The notes: generated from the sequence alone by a model not told the origin. 34,043 bases of DNA from Methylobacterium mesophilicum (GCF_022179445.1 NZ_BPQU01000042.1:1-34043), one strand, 5' to 3'. Counted from the stretch's first letter, positions 8,940 through 17,773 are shown. Numbers and translations: made by a program.

Positions 8940-10247
8940 TCAGGCTGCGCCGAACACGCGCGCAAAGATCGTGTCGACATGCTTGAAGTGATAGCCGAGG
9001 TCGAAGCATTCCTCGATCTGCTCGGGGGTGAGCGCCGCGGTCACCTCAGCATCCGCCTTCAGCAGAGCCAGGAAGTCACCCTCCCCGCGCCAGACGGGCA
9101 TCGCGTTGCGCTGGACCAACCGGTAGGAATCCTCGCGGGACACGCCGGCCTGGGTGAGTGCCAAGAGCACCCGCTGCGAATGGACGAGGCCGCCGAGGCG
9201 GTCGAGGTTCTTCTGCATGTTGGCCGGGTAGATCAGCAGCTTCTCGATCACCCCGGTCATGCGGGCCAGCGCGAAGTCGAGGGTCACGGTGGCATCCGGG
9301 CCGATCATCCGCTCCACGGAGGAATGCGAGATGTCGCGCTCATGCCAGAGCGCGACGTTCTCCATGGCCGGGACGACGTAGCCCCGAACCATCCGGGCGA
9401 GGCCGGTGATGTTCTCGGTGAGCACCGGGTTACGCTTGTGCGGCATGGCCGAGGATCCCTTCTGACCCTCGGAGAAGAACTCCTCCGCTTCGAGCACCTC
9501 GGTGCGCTGCAGGTGGCGGATCTCGATGGCCAAGCGCTCGAGCGACGAGGCGACGACGCCCAGCGTCGCGAAGAACATCGCGTGGCGGTCACGCGGGATG
9601 ACCTGAGTCGAGACCGGCTCGGCGGTCAGGCCCATCTTCTCGGCGACGTACTGCTCCACCCGCGGATCGATGTTGGCGAACGTGCCGACCGCCCCCGAGA
9701 TCGCGCAGGTCGCGACCTCCTCGCGGGCCGCGACCAGGCGACGGCGGCTGCGCTCGAACTCGGCATAGGCCTGCGCAAGTTTGAGCCCGAAGGTCACCGG
9801 CTCGGCATGGATACCGTGCGAGCGTCCGATGGTCGGCGTGAGCTTATGCTCCAACGCCCGCGCCTTGAGAGCGGCCAGCAGCGCGTCGACATCGGCGATC
9901 AGGATGTCGGCGGCGCGCACGAGTTGAACGTTGAGGCAGGTGTCGAGGACATCCGAAGAGGTCATGCCCTGGTGGACGAAGCGCGCCTCCGGGCCGACGA
10001 TCTCGGCGAGGTGTGTGAGGAACGCGATGACGTCGTGTTTCGTCACCGCCTCGATCTCGTCGATACGGGCGACGTCGAACGCCGCGTCCTTGCCCTTGGC
10101 CCAGATCGTCTCGGCGGCCGCCTTCGGCACGACGCCGATCTCGGCCAGCGCCGTGGTGGCATGGGCCTCGATCTCGAACCAGATCTTGAAGCGGCTCTCG
10201 GGCGACCAGATCGCCGTCATCGTCGGGCGGCTGTAACGGGGGATCAT
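8940..10247 (-). CDS. purB: Adenylosuccinate lyase
   Basis: Catalyses two fumarate-releasing steps of purine synthesis: SAICAR to AICAR, and adenylosuccinate to AMP. The 435-residue protein carries the fumarase/aspartase superfamily regions. These are QGMTSSDVLDTCLNVQL (93-109), GRSHGIHAEP with His144 as likely general acid, and the signature loop GSSAMPHKRNP at 264-274, whose serine is the catalytic base. The start MIPRYSRPTMTAIW matches bacterial PurB. It lies upstream of the aminotransferase gene, 52 bases away on the same strand, so co-transcription is possible. Confidence 0.97.
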   Translation of the reverse strand: MIPRYSRPTMTAIWSPESRFKIWFEIEAHATTALAEIGVVPKAAAETIWAKGKDAAFDVARIDEIEAVTKHDVIAFLTHLAEIVGPEARFVHQGMTSSDVLDTCLNVQLVRAADILIADVDALLAALKARALEHKLTPTIGRSHGIHAEPVTFGLKLAQAYAEFERSRRRLVAAREEVATCAISGAVGTFANIDPRVEQYVAEKMGLTAEPVSTQVIPRDRHAMFFATLGVVASSLERLAIEIRHLQRTEVLEAEEFFSEGQKGSSAMPHKRNPVLTENITGLARMVRGYVVPAMENVALWHERDISHSSVERMIGPDATVTLDFALARMTGVIEKLLIYPANMQKNLDRLGGLVHSQRVLLALTQAGVSREDSYRLVQRNAMPVWRGEGDFLALLKADAEVTAALTPEQIEECFDLGYHFKHVDTIFARVFGAA

Positions 10248-10367
10248 GGGAGCCTCGGCACGGTCCGGAATTCGTGCGTGGCCGGTAGCATGTGCCGGCC
10301 CGGCCGCTCAATGCGGTTCACGCAGGCCGGCGCCACGCCGGAGCATGACGTCTGATGTCGATCCCGG

Positions 10368-11114
10368 TCAGGGCACGCGGACCCAGCCCTGCCCCATCAG
10401 CCGTTCCTGCGGGCGGAACCGGGACTTGTAATCCATCTTGCGCGAGCCCTCGACCCAGTAGCCCAGATAGAGGTAGGGCAGTCCAAGGCGACGGGCGCGC
10501 CGGATGTGGTCGAGGATCATGTAGGTGCCCGGCGACCGCCCGGCCTCCTCCGGATCGTAGAACGAGTAGACCATCGACAGACCGTCCGCGAGGACGTCTG
10601 TGAGGCAGTAGGCGAGCGGCGGCCCGAACCCGCGCCCGGTGATCGCCGTGTCCGGACCGCGCCGTCTGTACGACACCAGATGCGTGTCGACGTGGCTGTC
10701 CTCGATCATCATGGCGTAGTCGAGCACCGTCATGTCGACCATGCCGCCATCGCCATGGCGGGCGTCGAGGTAGCGGCGGAAAAGAGCGTACTGCTCAGAG
10801 GCAGGCCGATTCGGTTCCGGCGCGCCGATCCAGTCGTCGTTGCGCGCCAGGATTCGCTTCTGGCTGGCGGTCGGCTGGAAGTCGTCGACCACGACCCGCA
10901 CCGAGATGCAGCCGCGGCAGGTCTCGCAGGCCGGGCGATACGCGATGGTCTGCGAGCGGCGGAAGCCGCCCTGCGTCAGGATCTCGTTGAGGTCCCGGGC
11001 ACGGCGCCCGACCAGATGCGTGAACACCTTCCGCTCCTCCTGGCCCGGGAGATACGGACACGGCGAAGGCGCGGTCAGGTAGAATTGCGGAGTGTCGCGC
11101 GGATGGCTCGTCAC
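10368..11114 (-). CDS. bpt: Aspartate/glutamate leucyl-tRNA-protein transferase (Bpt)
   Basis: Transfers leucine from Leu-tRNA to the N-terminal Asp or Glu of proteins, marking them for the ClpS/ClpAP N-end rule pathway. The 248-residue length and motifs fit the bacterial ATE/Bpt family. Near the N-terminus are FYLTAPSPCPYLPGQEERKVF (seen as SPCPYLPGQEERKVF) and then RPACETCRGC with Cys63, Cys66 and Cys69. The C-terminal GNAT-like half contains YSFYDPEE, LGYWVEGSRKMDYKSRF and the end RPQERL. The start is GTG at 11114. The bacterial enzyme prefers leucine (Bpt) rather than arginine; that is family knowledge. Confidence 0.93.
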   Translation of the reverse strand: MTSHPRDTPQFYLTAPSPCPYLPGQEERKVFTHLVGRRARDLNEILTQGGFRRSQTIAYRPACETCRGCISVRVVVDDFQPTASQKRILARNDDWIGAPEPNRPASEQYALFRRYLDARHGDGGMVDMTVLDYAMMIEDSHVDTHLVSYRRRGPDTAITGRGFGPPLAYCLTDVLADGLSMVYSFYDPEEAGRSPGTYMILDHIRRARRLGLPYLYLGYWVEGSRKMDYKSRFRPQERLMGQGWVRVP

Positions 11115-11238
11115 GCTTGGTCTTGGCCCTGCACCGGGTGGTCCTCGCGGCGCCGGCGTACCAATGTACAGGCGACACGGCCGGGCTCAATGCCCCCGGC
11201 CGCTCGCCGCATGAGAATTTCGTCGCGCCTCCGGGGTC

Positions 11239-11730
11239 TCAGCGGGCGTGAACGACGGCCAAGCCGAGTAGCAGGTCGTGGCCCAGGCGCCGATCGGCGC
11301 GCATCAGACCGAACGCGACATCGAGGCACCACAGGAGGAAGGTCGAGACCGCGACGTAGAACAGCAGCGCGTGGACGGCCGCGCTGATGAAGTCCACGGG
11401 GCCGCCGCGCTCAGGGGCGACCACCCGAAGGCCCATCAGACGCTGCCCGATGGTGCTCTGTTTGGCTCCCCCCACCGTGATGGCGCTGTAGATCACGCCG
11501 CTCGCTGGAAGCACCGCGAACAAAGTCCAGCCCAGCCCGAAGGTCACCACGCCGATGACCGTGATCAGCAGCGTTAGCAGGGCGGTAAAGCCGAAGATGA
11601 ACAGGATATCGAGCAGATACGCGACGGTGCGGGCCCCGAGGCTGGCACGCACGAACGGGATGGGCAGCGAAGCTGTGTAGCCAGGGGCCTCGTAGCGCTG
11701 CTCGGCGTCACCGGGTTGGGGATTTTGCAT
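11239..11730 (-). CDS. RDD-family integral membrane protein
   Basis: A 163-residue inner-membrane protein with an acidic, Pro-rich N-terminus (1-24) and three to four hydrophobic segments (about 36-60, 66-88, 115-138, 152-161). RDD hallmarks are ASLGARTVAYLLD (29-41), STIGQRLMGLRVV (92-104) and DRRLGHDLLLGLAVV near the end. Family function is poorly defined; some members have been linked to ion or solute transport. The start at MQNPQPG is chosen because the longer frame to 11814 overlaps the upstream gene by 4 bases and adds an Arg/Pro-rich leader. Likely in an operon with hemB and the lipoprotein gene. Confidence 0.88.
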   Translation of the reverse strand: MQNPQPGDAEQRYEAPGYTASLPIPFVRASLGARTVAYLLDILFIFGFTALLTLLITVIGVVTFGLGWTLFAVLPASGVIYSAITVGGAKQSTIGQRLMGLRVVAPERGGPVDFISAAVHALLFYVAVSTFLLWCLDVAFGLMRADRRLGHDLLLGLAVVHAR

Positions 11731-11810
11731 AAGTGTCGCGTCCTGCAAGCGAGGCGGCCTATCGAGACGTGGGTGCGGAAAGCGGCCGCCGCAAGAGCGG
11801 ATTCGCGCGC

Positions 11811-12179
11811 TCAACGCTCCGCGGGATCATCGGCCTCCGCGTCCGGCGTGTCGAGGTAGAACCGCTTCAGCAGGTAGAGCGAGGGGCCGGACAAGCTGCT
11901 CCCCTCGGTCGCCAGCCCGATGAGCGTCGCGCCGGCATCGAAGCGGCAAGTCAGCCAGTGCTGACGGTTTCCTTCGGCATAATCGACCCGGACGGTATCC
12001 GCGGCCGGCCCCGGCGCGGCGCGCAGCAACCGGATGCCAGGCTGTGGCGCCACCGCCGGCAGGGCGCGCCGGCAGGTGGCGACCCGTTCCCGGCGGAGCG
12101 TATCCTGGCAGGCCGCGAGCCCCCCTAGGAAACCCGCCGTCACCGCCGCTCCGAGGAGCCAGCGGCGCCCATGCCTCAC
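11811..12179 (-). CDS. Putative lipoprotein downstream of hemB
   Basis: A 122-residue protein with an N-terminal export signal and a lipobox LAAC (21-24), so probably lipidated at Cys24. The remainder has a small domain with TVRVDYAEGNRQHWLTCRF and an acidic C-terminus; no family recognised. Its GTG start overlaps the hemB TGA as GTGA (12176-12179), indicating translational coupling. Two cysteines after the lipobox could form a disulphide. Function unknown. Confidence 0.7.
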   Translation of the reverse strand: MRHGRRWLLGAAVTAGFLGGLAACQDTLRRERVATCRRALPAVAPQPGIRLLRAAPGPAADTVRVDYAEGNRQHWLTCRFDAGATLIGLATEGSSLSGPSLYLLKRFYLDTPDAEADDPAER

Positions 12180-13234
12180 CGGGCGTTGCGCAGGCGCTCG
12201 GCGACCCGGGGCGCGTGGTAGGTCAGCACCCCGTCGGCGCCGGCGCGCTTGAAGGCGAGGAGAGCCTCCACCATCGCGCGGTCGCCATCGAGCCAGCCGT
12301 TGCGGGCCGCTGCCTCGATCATCGCGTACTCGCCGGACACCTGATACGCGAAGGTCGGCACCTGGAACTCGTCCCGTACCCGCCGGATGATATCGAGATA
12401 GGGCAGCCCCGGCTTGACCATCACCGAGTCGGCTCCCTCTGCCAGATCGAGCCGGACCTCGTGCAGAGCCTCCGCGGAGTTGCCTGGGTCCATCTGGTAG
12501 GTGCGCTTGTCGCCCACCAGCGCCGCCTGGGTGCCGATCGCATCGCGGAACGGCCCGTAGAACGCGCTGGCATACTTGGCCGCGTAGGCCATGATCTGCA
12601 CGTCGAGGAAGCCGGCCTTGTCGAGCCCGGCCCGGATCGCGCCGACGCGCCCGTCCATCATGTCAGAGGGGGCGATGATGTCGGTGCCGGCCTCGGCCTG
12701 GATGAGGCTCTGCTCCACCAGGATCGCCACCGTTTCGTCGTTCAGGATCGCGCCGTCCTTCATCAGCCCATCGTGCCCGTGGCTGGTATAGGGATCGAGC
12801 GCCACGTCGGTCATCACGCCGATTTCGGGCACCGCCCGCTTCACGGCCCGCACCGCGCGGCAGACCAGATTGTTGGCGTTGAGCGCCTCGGAGCCGGTCG
12901 GATCGCGCAGCGCAACCTCGGTGTAGGGGAAGAACGACACCGCCGGGATACCCAGCCGCGCCGCACGCTCCGCGTCGCGCACGATCTCGTCCACGGAGAG
13001 CCGCTCGACTCCCGGCATCGAGGCGATCGGCTCGCGCCGGCCCTCGCCCTCGATCACGAACATCGGCCAGATCAGGTCGTCGACCGTGAGCGTATGCTCA
13101 CGCACCAACCGCCGCGACCACTCCGCCTTTCGGTTGCGGCGCGGGCGCTGCGTGATCTTCAGCACGTCCGGACGCGCGCTCTCGCGAGCGGCCTCCAGGG
13201 CGATCGGGCGCGGCTCTGGCAAGATGTCTGACAT
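12176..13234 (-). CDS. hemB: Delta-aminolevulinic acid dehydratase (porphobilinogen synthase)
   Basis: Condenses two 5-aminolevulinate molecules to porphobilinogen, the second common step of tetrapyrrole synthesis (haem, B12, bacteriochlorophyll). The 352-residue protein has both Schiff-base lysines: Lys220 in MAYAAKYASAF and Lys274 in VMVKPGLPYLD. The metal-binding segment DVALDPYTSHGHDG (143-156) has Ala145, Asp147 and Asp155 where zinc enzymes have three cysteines. This is the pattern of Mg-dependent enzymes such as that of Pseudomonas aeruginosa, so zinc independence is expected. The start at MSDILPEPRPIAL is preferred over an upstream in-frame ATG at 13321. Confidence 0.97.
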   Translation of the reverse strand: MSDILPEPRPIALEAARESARPDVLKITQRPRRNRKAEWSRRLVREHTLTVDDLIWPMFVIEGEGRREPIASMPGVERLSVDEIVRDAERAARLGIPAVSFFPYTEVALRDPTGSEALNANNLVCRAVRAVKRAVPEIGVMTDVALDPYTSHGHDGLMKDGAILNDETVAILVEQSLIQAEAGTDIIAPSDMMDGRVGAIRAGLDKAGFLDVQIMAYAAKYASAFYGPFRDAIGTQAALVGDKRTYQMDPGNSAEALHEVRLDLAEGADSVMVKPGLPYLDIIRRVRDEFQVPTFAYQVSGEYAMIEAAARNGWLDGDRAMVEALLAFKRAGADGVLTYHAPRVAERLRNAR

Positions 13235-13435
13235 GCGGCTTCGGTATCGTGCGCGCGGTGAAGCGTGGGTCGCGCGGCGCATCGGCGCTGGGGCTTCCGG
13301 ACTAGCACACCGTCCGGGCACGGTGAAATCAGACCGTTGACGCAGGGCGCCGGAACGGATTCAACCCAGCATATCCCCCATCAATCCCGGCCTCCCGACG
13401 ATGCATCGGCTTTTCTCACCCACGGGCGCGCTGTA

Positions 13436-13894
13436 ATGCCCGGCTCCTTCCCGATCCGGCGCAAGGGTGTTCGGCCGGGCGACACGCCCACCGACCGGAT
13501 CGAGCGCGCGCCGGGGCCGGCCCCCGGAACATGGGACACGGTCCTCGTCTGGTTCATGCGGATCACGGCGCTGTTCTGGCTAGTCAAGAGCATCGCGTCC
13601 TGGGCGACGATCCTCGACGTCATGCCAGATTCGCGCCCCTTCGAAATCGAGCCGTTCGGCCGCCAGGCCGCGATCGTCTACTTCGCGGTGGTGGACGCGT
13701 CGGCGGCCATCGGCCTGTGGCTAACGAGCGCATGGGGCGGCGTGATCTGGTTGCTGGCCGTGACATCCGCGATGACGCTCGCGGTGTTGACCCCGCAACT
13801 CGTCCCGATGCCGGTGCCGTTGCTCGTATTCGGCCTGACCGTCGTGCTGATGTACTTCATGCTGTCCTGGCTGGCCGCGCAGGAAGCACGGTGA
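13436..13894 (+). CDS. DUF6163-family membrane protein
   Basis: A 152-residue protein with a basic, Pro-rich cytoplasmic N-terminus (1-35) and about four hydrophobic segments (36-60, 78-98, 100-120, 125-147). Features include WFMRITALFWLVKSIASW and SAWGGVIWLL. I recognise it as the DUF6163 type found next to hemB and ldtR in many Hyphomicrobiales; biochemical role unknown. The frame opens back to 13265, but the ATG at 13436 begins the conserved part. It is divergent from hemB and followed by the LdtR-like regulator. Confidence 0.75.
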   Translation: MPGSFPIRRKGVRPGDTPTDRIERAPGPAPGTWDTVLVWFMRITALFWLVKSIASWATILDVMPDSRPFEIEPFGRQAAIVYFAVVDASAAIGLWLTSAWGGVIWLLAVTSAMTLAVLTPQLVPMPVPLLVFGLTVVLMYFMLSWLAAQEAR

Positions 13895-13945
13895 ACGAAC
13901 CGTTCTGATCTTCGCTTCAGTTTGTCTTTACCGCGAAGAGTAAAT

Positions 13946-13985
13946 CGGGAATTCATCCTGTCGCTTAAATCGCCTTTCATTCCCG
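13946..13985. promoter_or_regulatory. Inverted repeat upstream of ldtR, possible operator
   Basis: CGGGAAT (13946-13952) and ATTCCCG (13979-13985) are 7-bp inverted copies separated by 26 bases of AT-richer sequence, about 70 bases before the ldtR start. MarR regulators commonly autoregulate through such palindromes, but the wide spacing makes this tentative. Confidence 0.25.
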
Positions 13986-14056
13986 GTACGTAGCTTAGCC
14001 ATCATCAGCGGCACCGCATCGAACGGGCGCCGCGGCAACAGACGGTGAGGCAGACG

Positions 14057-14569
14057 ATGAAGACCCAGAGCGCCCGTGTCGCGAAGAGCGAGGCCCCCGA
14101 GGAGACCCCGTCCGCCAAGGGCTCCTACCTGGAGGCGCTTCACCTAGTCGAGCGGCTGCACCGCCGGCTGCTGGATGTGATCAAGGACGAGTTCGAGCGC
14201 CGCGGCCGGGAAGACGTCAACAGCGTCCAGGCGCTGCTTCTGTACAACATCGGCGACAAGGAGCTGACCGCGAGCGAGTTGCGGACGAAGGGCTACTATC
14301 TCGGCTCCAACGTCTCCTACAACGTCAAGAAGCTCGTCGAGGCCGGCTACCTGCACCACGCTCGCTCGAAGACCGACCGACGCTCCGTCCGAATCAGCCT
14401 CACCGAGAAGGGCCAGCAGGTCCACGAGATCATCCAGGGGCTCTACGACAAGCATGCCCGCACGATCGCGCCGATCGGAGGCATCTCGGACGACGACTTC
14501 GGCCGGCTGAATACGGCTCTGGGCCGTCTCGAGCGCTTCTGGACCGACCAGATCCGTTACCGGCTCTGA
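14057..14569 (+). CDS. ldtR: MarR-family winged-helix regulator, LdtR-like
   Basis: A 170-residue dimeric DNA-binding protein. A variable N-terminal tail (1-22) is followed by the dimerisation helix. The winged helix-turn-helix has recognition region TASELRTKGYYLGSNVSYNV (71-90) and wing SKTDRRSVRISLTEKG (104-119). Its sequence, and the DUF6163 neighbour, match LdtR. In Liberibacter and Sinorhizobium LdtR controls an L,D-transpeptidase and stress tolerance; that is literature knowledge. Start: ATG at 14057 with GAGG six bases upstream; a GTG at 14045 is in frame but overlaps the Shine-Dalgarno. Convergent with the ExoD-like gene, 10 bases away. Confidence 0.85.
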   Translation: MKTQSARVAKSEAPEETPSAKGSYLEALHLVERLHRRLLDVIKDEFERRGREDVNSVQALLLYNIGDKELTASELRTKGYYLGSNVSYNVKKLVEAGYLHHARSKTDRRSVRISLTEKGQQVHEIIQGLYDKHARTIAPIGGISDDDFGRLNTALGRLERFWTDQIRYRL

Positions 14570-14579
14570 TCCGAGCGGC

Positions 14580-15182
14580 TCAGAGGTTCAGGAGGCTGAC
14601 GATCCCGGCGATGACCGCGTAGGCGAAGCCCGCATTGATGGCGACGCCGAAGACGCCGATCACCAATCCGCCCATGACGACGAGGCCGTCGCGCTCGACG
14701 AGGCCGAGACCCACGAGGCAGACGGCGAGCCCCAGCGGGATCTGCCCGACGATCGGCGCGGCCACGATCAGCGCCAGCGCCAGCGCCAACAGGGCGATCC
14801 CCATCCCGCGCATGCCCAGCGCGGTCTCGAACACGCTGACGCGCGGACGCGACCAGCGCTCCAGACGCCGCAGGATCGGCACCGCCCGGGTGACGGCGCG
14901 GCGCACATCGGTGAGCGCGATCGATCGGCCGAGCAGGATCCGGGGCAGCCACGGCGCCGACATGCCGGCCGCGATCTGAACGGCCACGAGCAGCAGCAGG
15001 AGCCCGCAGATCAGCGGGATCGGCGGCGGCATCGGCAAGCAATTCGGCAAGCCGAGCAGAACCACGAGCAGCGCGAAGGCGCGATCCCGCAGCACTGCGA
15101 CGATGTCGCCCACGGTGAGGCGCTCCCCCTCCTGGCTCGCTAGCACAGTGAGGACGTCCGACGTTCGTGAACCGGCAGTCAA
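14580..15182 (-). CDS. exoD: ExoD-family exopolysaccharide-related membrane protein
   Basis: About 200 residues with an N-terminal soluble segment (SDVLTVLASQEGERLTVGD, then LRDRAFALLVVLLGLPNCLP). Several hydrophobic helices follow, ending AIVSLLNL. LRDRAFALLV...PNCLPMPPPIP is characteristic of ExoD (PF06055), which affects exopolysaccharide production and alkaline tolerance in rhizobia; mechanism is not established. The start is uncertain: TTG at 15182 gives the usual length, GTG at 15230 is possible, and the frame continues to 15377 through low-GC sequence unlike coding DNA. Confidence 0.8.
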   Translation of the reverse strand: MTAGSRTSDVLTVLASQEGERLTVGDIVAVLRDRAFALLVVLLGLPNCLPMPPPIPLICGLLLLLVAVQIAAGMSAPWLPRILLGRSIALTDVRRAVTRAVPILRRLERWSRPRVSVFETALGMRGMGIALLALALALIVAAPIVGQIPLGLAVCLVGLGLVERDGLVVMGGLVIGVFGVAINAGFAYAVIAGIVSLLNL

Positions 15183-15481
15183 GGATCCGCCAACCTTCGC
15201 TGTCCTGGCGCGGGCTCTAGCCGAGATCACCCGGCAGGCCAAGCGCGTGGCTGCCGCACGGACCTGTTGCTGCGGCACGGTCGAGGATTCATACCTAAGG
15301 TAACGCCAATCAAACTCGAAGCAAATCTTACGTATGTCAAAGCACATCTTCGATGCTGTGCATTTCGCCGGCAGCACGCCTGCGCAACTCGAGATAATTT
15401 TCCAGTGAACCTACGGTAAAAATTACTGCGCTCTACGTCGTTCAGCAGTAGGTTTACGGCTTCGCCACCGAGGGCGGATCC

Positions 15482-16210
15482 GTGTGCAGGAGCAAAGCCT
15501 TCGCGATCGGCCGGAGCAAGTCGCTCGGAGCCTCCCTGGTGGCCTCGCTGTTCGCTGTGCAGGCTCCTCCGGCATGCGGCGGAGAGATCGATGCGCTGCT
15601 GTTCGGCAGCCTCGACGCCGGCGCCGCGACATTCCTGACCGTCGGCGCGAAGCTCGCGCTCGGCCCTCTCGATCAGGACGGCTTCGTCATACTCGCGAGC
15701 GTCGGGAGCGGTCGTCAACGCGAACGCGGCGCATTCGGCCTTCCGCGCACGCGCTACACGTTCATCGCGGCCGCGGTTCTCGGTTACCAATGGTTCTACG
15801 ATTGGGGAACGACCGCAATCTTCGCGGGGCCCGAAGGCTCGATGGAGATGCTGGCCGACCCGCGCGCCGTAACGGTCTCGCCAGCCGCGTATGGCATGCG
15901 CCTGCACGCCGAGATCTGGGCACGCCCGACCGAGAACACGCTCCTCCAGGCGACCGCTGTCTCCGGCTCGACTCGCGTCAGCTTATGGACACGACTCGCC
16001 TGGGGCTATCGGATAGGTGGCGCCTATCTCGGCCCGGAGATCAGCGCGTACGGAGACGAGACGGGCTATCGAAAATGGAATCTCGGCTTGCACGCGACCG
16101 ATTTTGCCATCGCCCGCTACAGCTTCCGTGTGTCGGCCGGTCTTCAAACCGAGACGGCTTGGCGAAGCGCCGCACCCTACGTGGCGTTGGCGGTGTGGTC
16201 GCCCTGGTGA
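15482..16210 (+). CDS. bcsS: Cellulose biosynthesis protein BcsS-like outer membrane protein
   Basis: A 242-residue exported protein: signal peptide through about residue 33, then alternating aromatic/hydrophobic strands typical of a small beta-barrel (AKLALG, YTFIAAAVLGYQWFYDWG, RLAWGYRIGGAYLGPEIS, YRKWNLGLHATDF). It ends in VALAVWSPW with a terminal aromatic, as in outer-membrane barrels. I recognise the BcsS (CBP_BcsS) family, often near cellulose or other exopolysaccharide genes. No cellulose synthase is in this window, so the link to cellulose is by family only. GTG start with GAGGGCGGATCC upstream. Its last 34 bases overlap the 3' end of the convergent photolyase gene. Confidence 0.75.
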   Translation: MCRSKAFAIGRSKSLGASLVASLFAVQAPPACGGEIDALLFGSLDAGAATFLTVGAKLALGPLDQDGFVILASVGSGRQRERGAFGLPRTRYTFIAAAVLGYQWFYDWGTTAIFAGPEGSMEMLADPRAVTVSPAAYGMRLHAEIWARPTENTLLQATAVSGSTRVSLWTRLAWGYRIGGAYLGPEISAYGDETGYRKWNLGLHATDFAIARYSFRVSAGLQTETAWRSAAPYVALAVWSPW

Positions 16211-17763
16211 ACGCGCTCGGATTCGAGGGCGCCGAGGAAGCGGCTCGCATCCTCACGGATCTCGGCGCGGCGCTGATCACTCATGCCTCGGAGGGTCCGA
16301 TACGGCATCGCCATGCGCGGGTTTCCAGACAGCGTGTCAGCGTTCTCGATCAGGAAATTCCAGTACAGGTAGTTGAACGGGCATGCGTCCGGCCCCGCCT
16401 TGACCTTTACGTCGTAGGCACAACGCGCGCAGTAATCCGACATCCGGTCGATATAGGCGCCTGAGGCCGCGTAGGGCTTAGAGCCCATCACGCCCCCATC
16501 GGCCCACAGCACCATGCCGTGCACGTTGGGCAACTCGACCCATTCGTAGGCGTCGGCGAACACGATCAGGTACCATTCCTCGACCTGTGCCGGATCAAGG
16601 CCGGCGATCAGGGCAAAGTTTCCGGTTACCATCAGGCGCTGGATGTGATGGGCGTAGGCGTGGCGACGGGTATCCGCGACCACGTTGGCGATGCAGTTCA
16701 GCTTCGTCTCACCCGACCAGTAGAACCACGGCAGGTCCCTGCCGGCATCCAGAGCATTGGTCTCCCGATACTCCGGCATGCGTGCCCAGTAGACGCCGCG
16801 GACATATTCCCGCCAGCCGAGGATCTGCCGGATGAACCCCTCGACACAGTTGAGCGGCGCGGTCCCGTCTCGATAGGCCCGTTCGGCGGCCCAGCAGACT
16901 TCCTCGGCAGTCAGCAAGCCGGCGTTGAGCGGTGGCGATAGCAGCGCGTGGTAGAGGTACGGCGCGCCGGCCTTCATGGCATCCTGGTAATCGCCGAACG
17001 TGGACAGGCACTGTTCGATGAAGTGCTTGAGGGCGGCTAGCGCGTCGGCCCGCGTTACCGGCCAGGAAAAGGTCGCGAGGTCGCCGAAATGGCTGGCGAA
17101 CTCGCGCTCCACCAGCGCGATGGCCTCCCGGGTAATCGCGTCGGGCTGGAACCCGATGCGGTCCGGTAGCCGGTGCCCCTTCGGCAGACGCTTACGGTTG
17201 TCGGGATCGAAGTTCCAGCGGCCGCCGACGGGCTCGCCGCCATCCATGAGGAGGCCAGTCCGACGGCGCATGCCGCGATAGAACGTCTCCATCCGAAGAT
17301 GATGACGCCCCTCGGCCCAGCGGGCGAAATCCATCCGCGGGCACAGAAAGCGGTTGTCGGACCGGATCTCCACCGGGACGGGCAGGGCCTCGCGCCAATC
17401 CTGCATCATCTCCCAGACCCGCCATTCGCCGGGCTCGGTGACGACGACGGAGGTGGGCGCATGGCGGGCCACCGCCCGCTCCAGCTCGCCCGTGAAGCTG
17501 CCGGTGTTACCGAGATCCGTGAGGCGGACGTAATCGACCGCGACACCCTCGGCCTCCAGTTCGGCACCGAAATGGCGCATGGCGGCGAACAGGAAGGCGA
17601 TCTTCTGCTTATGGTGACGGACATAGGTCGCCTCGTCCCGCACCTCGACGAGCAGGACGACGTCGCGCTCGGGATCGAGGTCGAGCAGGCTCGATACCCG
17701 CCGGTTCAACTGATCCCCGAGGACGAACCGCAGGACGCCTCCGGCTTCTCGTGTGGGCTTCAT
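16177..17763 (-). CDS. Prokaryotic FeS-containing (6-4) photolyase, PhrB-type
   Basis: A 528-residue photolyase/cryptochrome of the FeS-BCP class, which uses blue light, FAD and a lumazine antenna to repair (6-4) photoproducts. The cysteines expected to bind the [4Fe-4S] cluster are Cys357, Cys445, Cys448 and Cys461. The catalytic-region pair His372-His373 lies in AYAHHIQRLMVTGNFAL. All are offset by seven from the positions I recall for Agrobacterium PhrB (350, 438, 441, 454; His365/366). An N-terminal Rossmann domain (LRFVLGDQLN) precedes the helical FAD domain. Start: ATG 17763, 10 bases after the stop of the SDR gene, so the two form an operon. The 3' end overlaps bcsS by 34 bases. Confidence 0.93.
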   Translation of the reverse strand: MKPTREAGGVLRFVLGDQLNRRVSSLLDLDPERDVVLLVEVRDEATYVRHHKQKIAFLFAAMRHFGAELEAEGVAVDYVRLTDLGNTGSFTGELERAVARHAPTSVVVTEPGEWRVWEMMQDWREALPVPVEIRSDNRFLCPRMDFARWAEGRHHLRMETFYRGMRRRTGLLMDGGEPVGGRWNFDPDNRKRLPKGHRLPDRIGFQPDAITREAIALVEREFASHFGDLATFSWPVTRADALAALKHFIEQCLSTFGDYQDAMKAGAPYLYHALLSPPLNAGLLTAEEVCWAAERAYRDGTAPLNCVEGFIRQILGWREYVRGVYWARMPEYRETNALDAGRDLPWFYWSGETKLNCIANVVADTRRHAYAHHIQRLMVTGNFALIAGLDPAQVEEWYLIVFADAYEWVELPNVHGMVLWADGGVMGSKPYAASGAYIDRMSDYCARCAYDVKVKAGPDACPFNYLYWNFLIENADTLSGNPRMAMPYRTLRGMSDQRRAEIREDASRFLGALESERVHQGDHTANAT

Positions 17764-17773
17764 GGACACCCCG

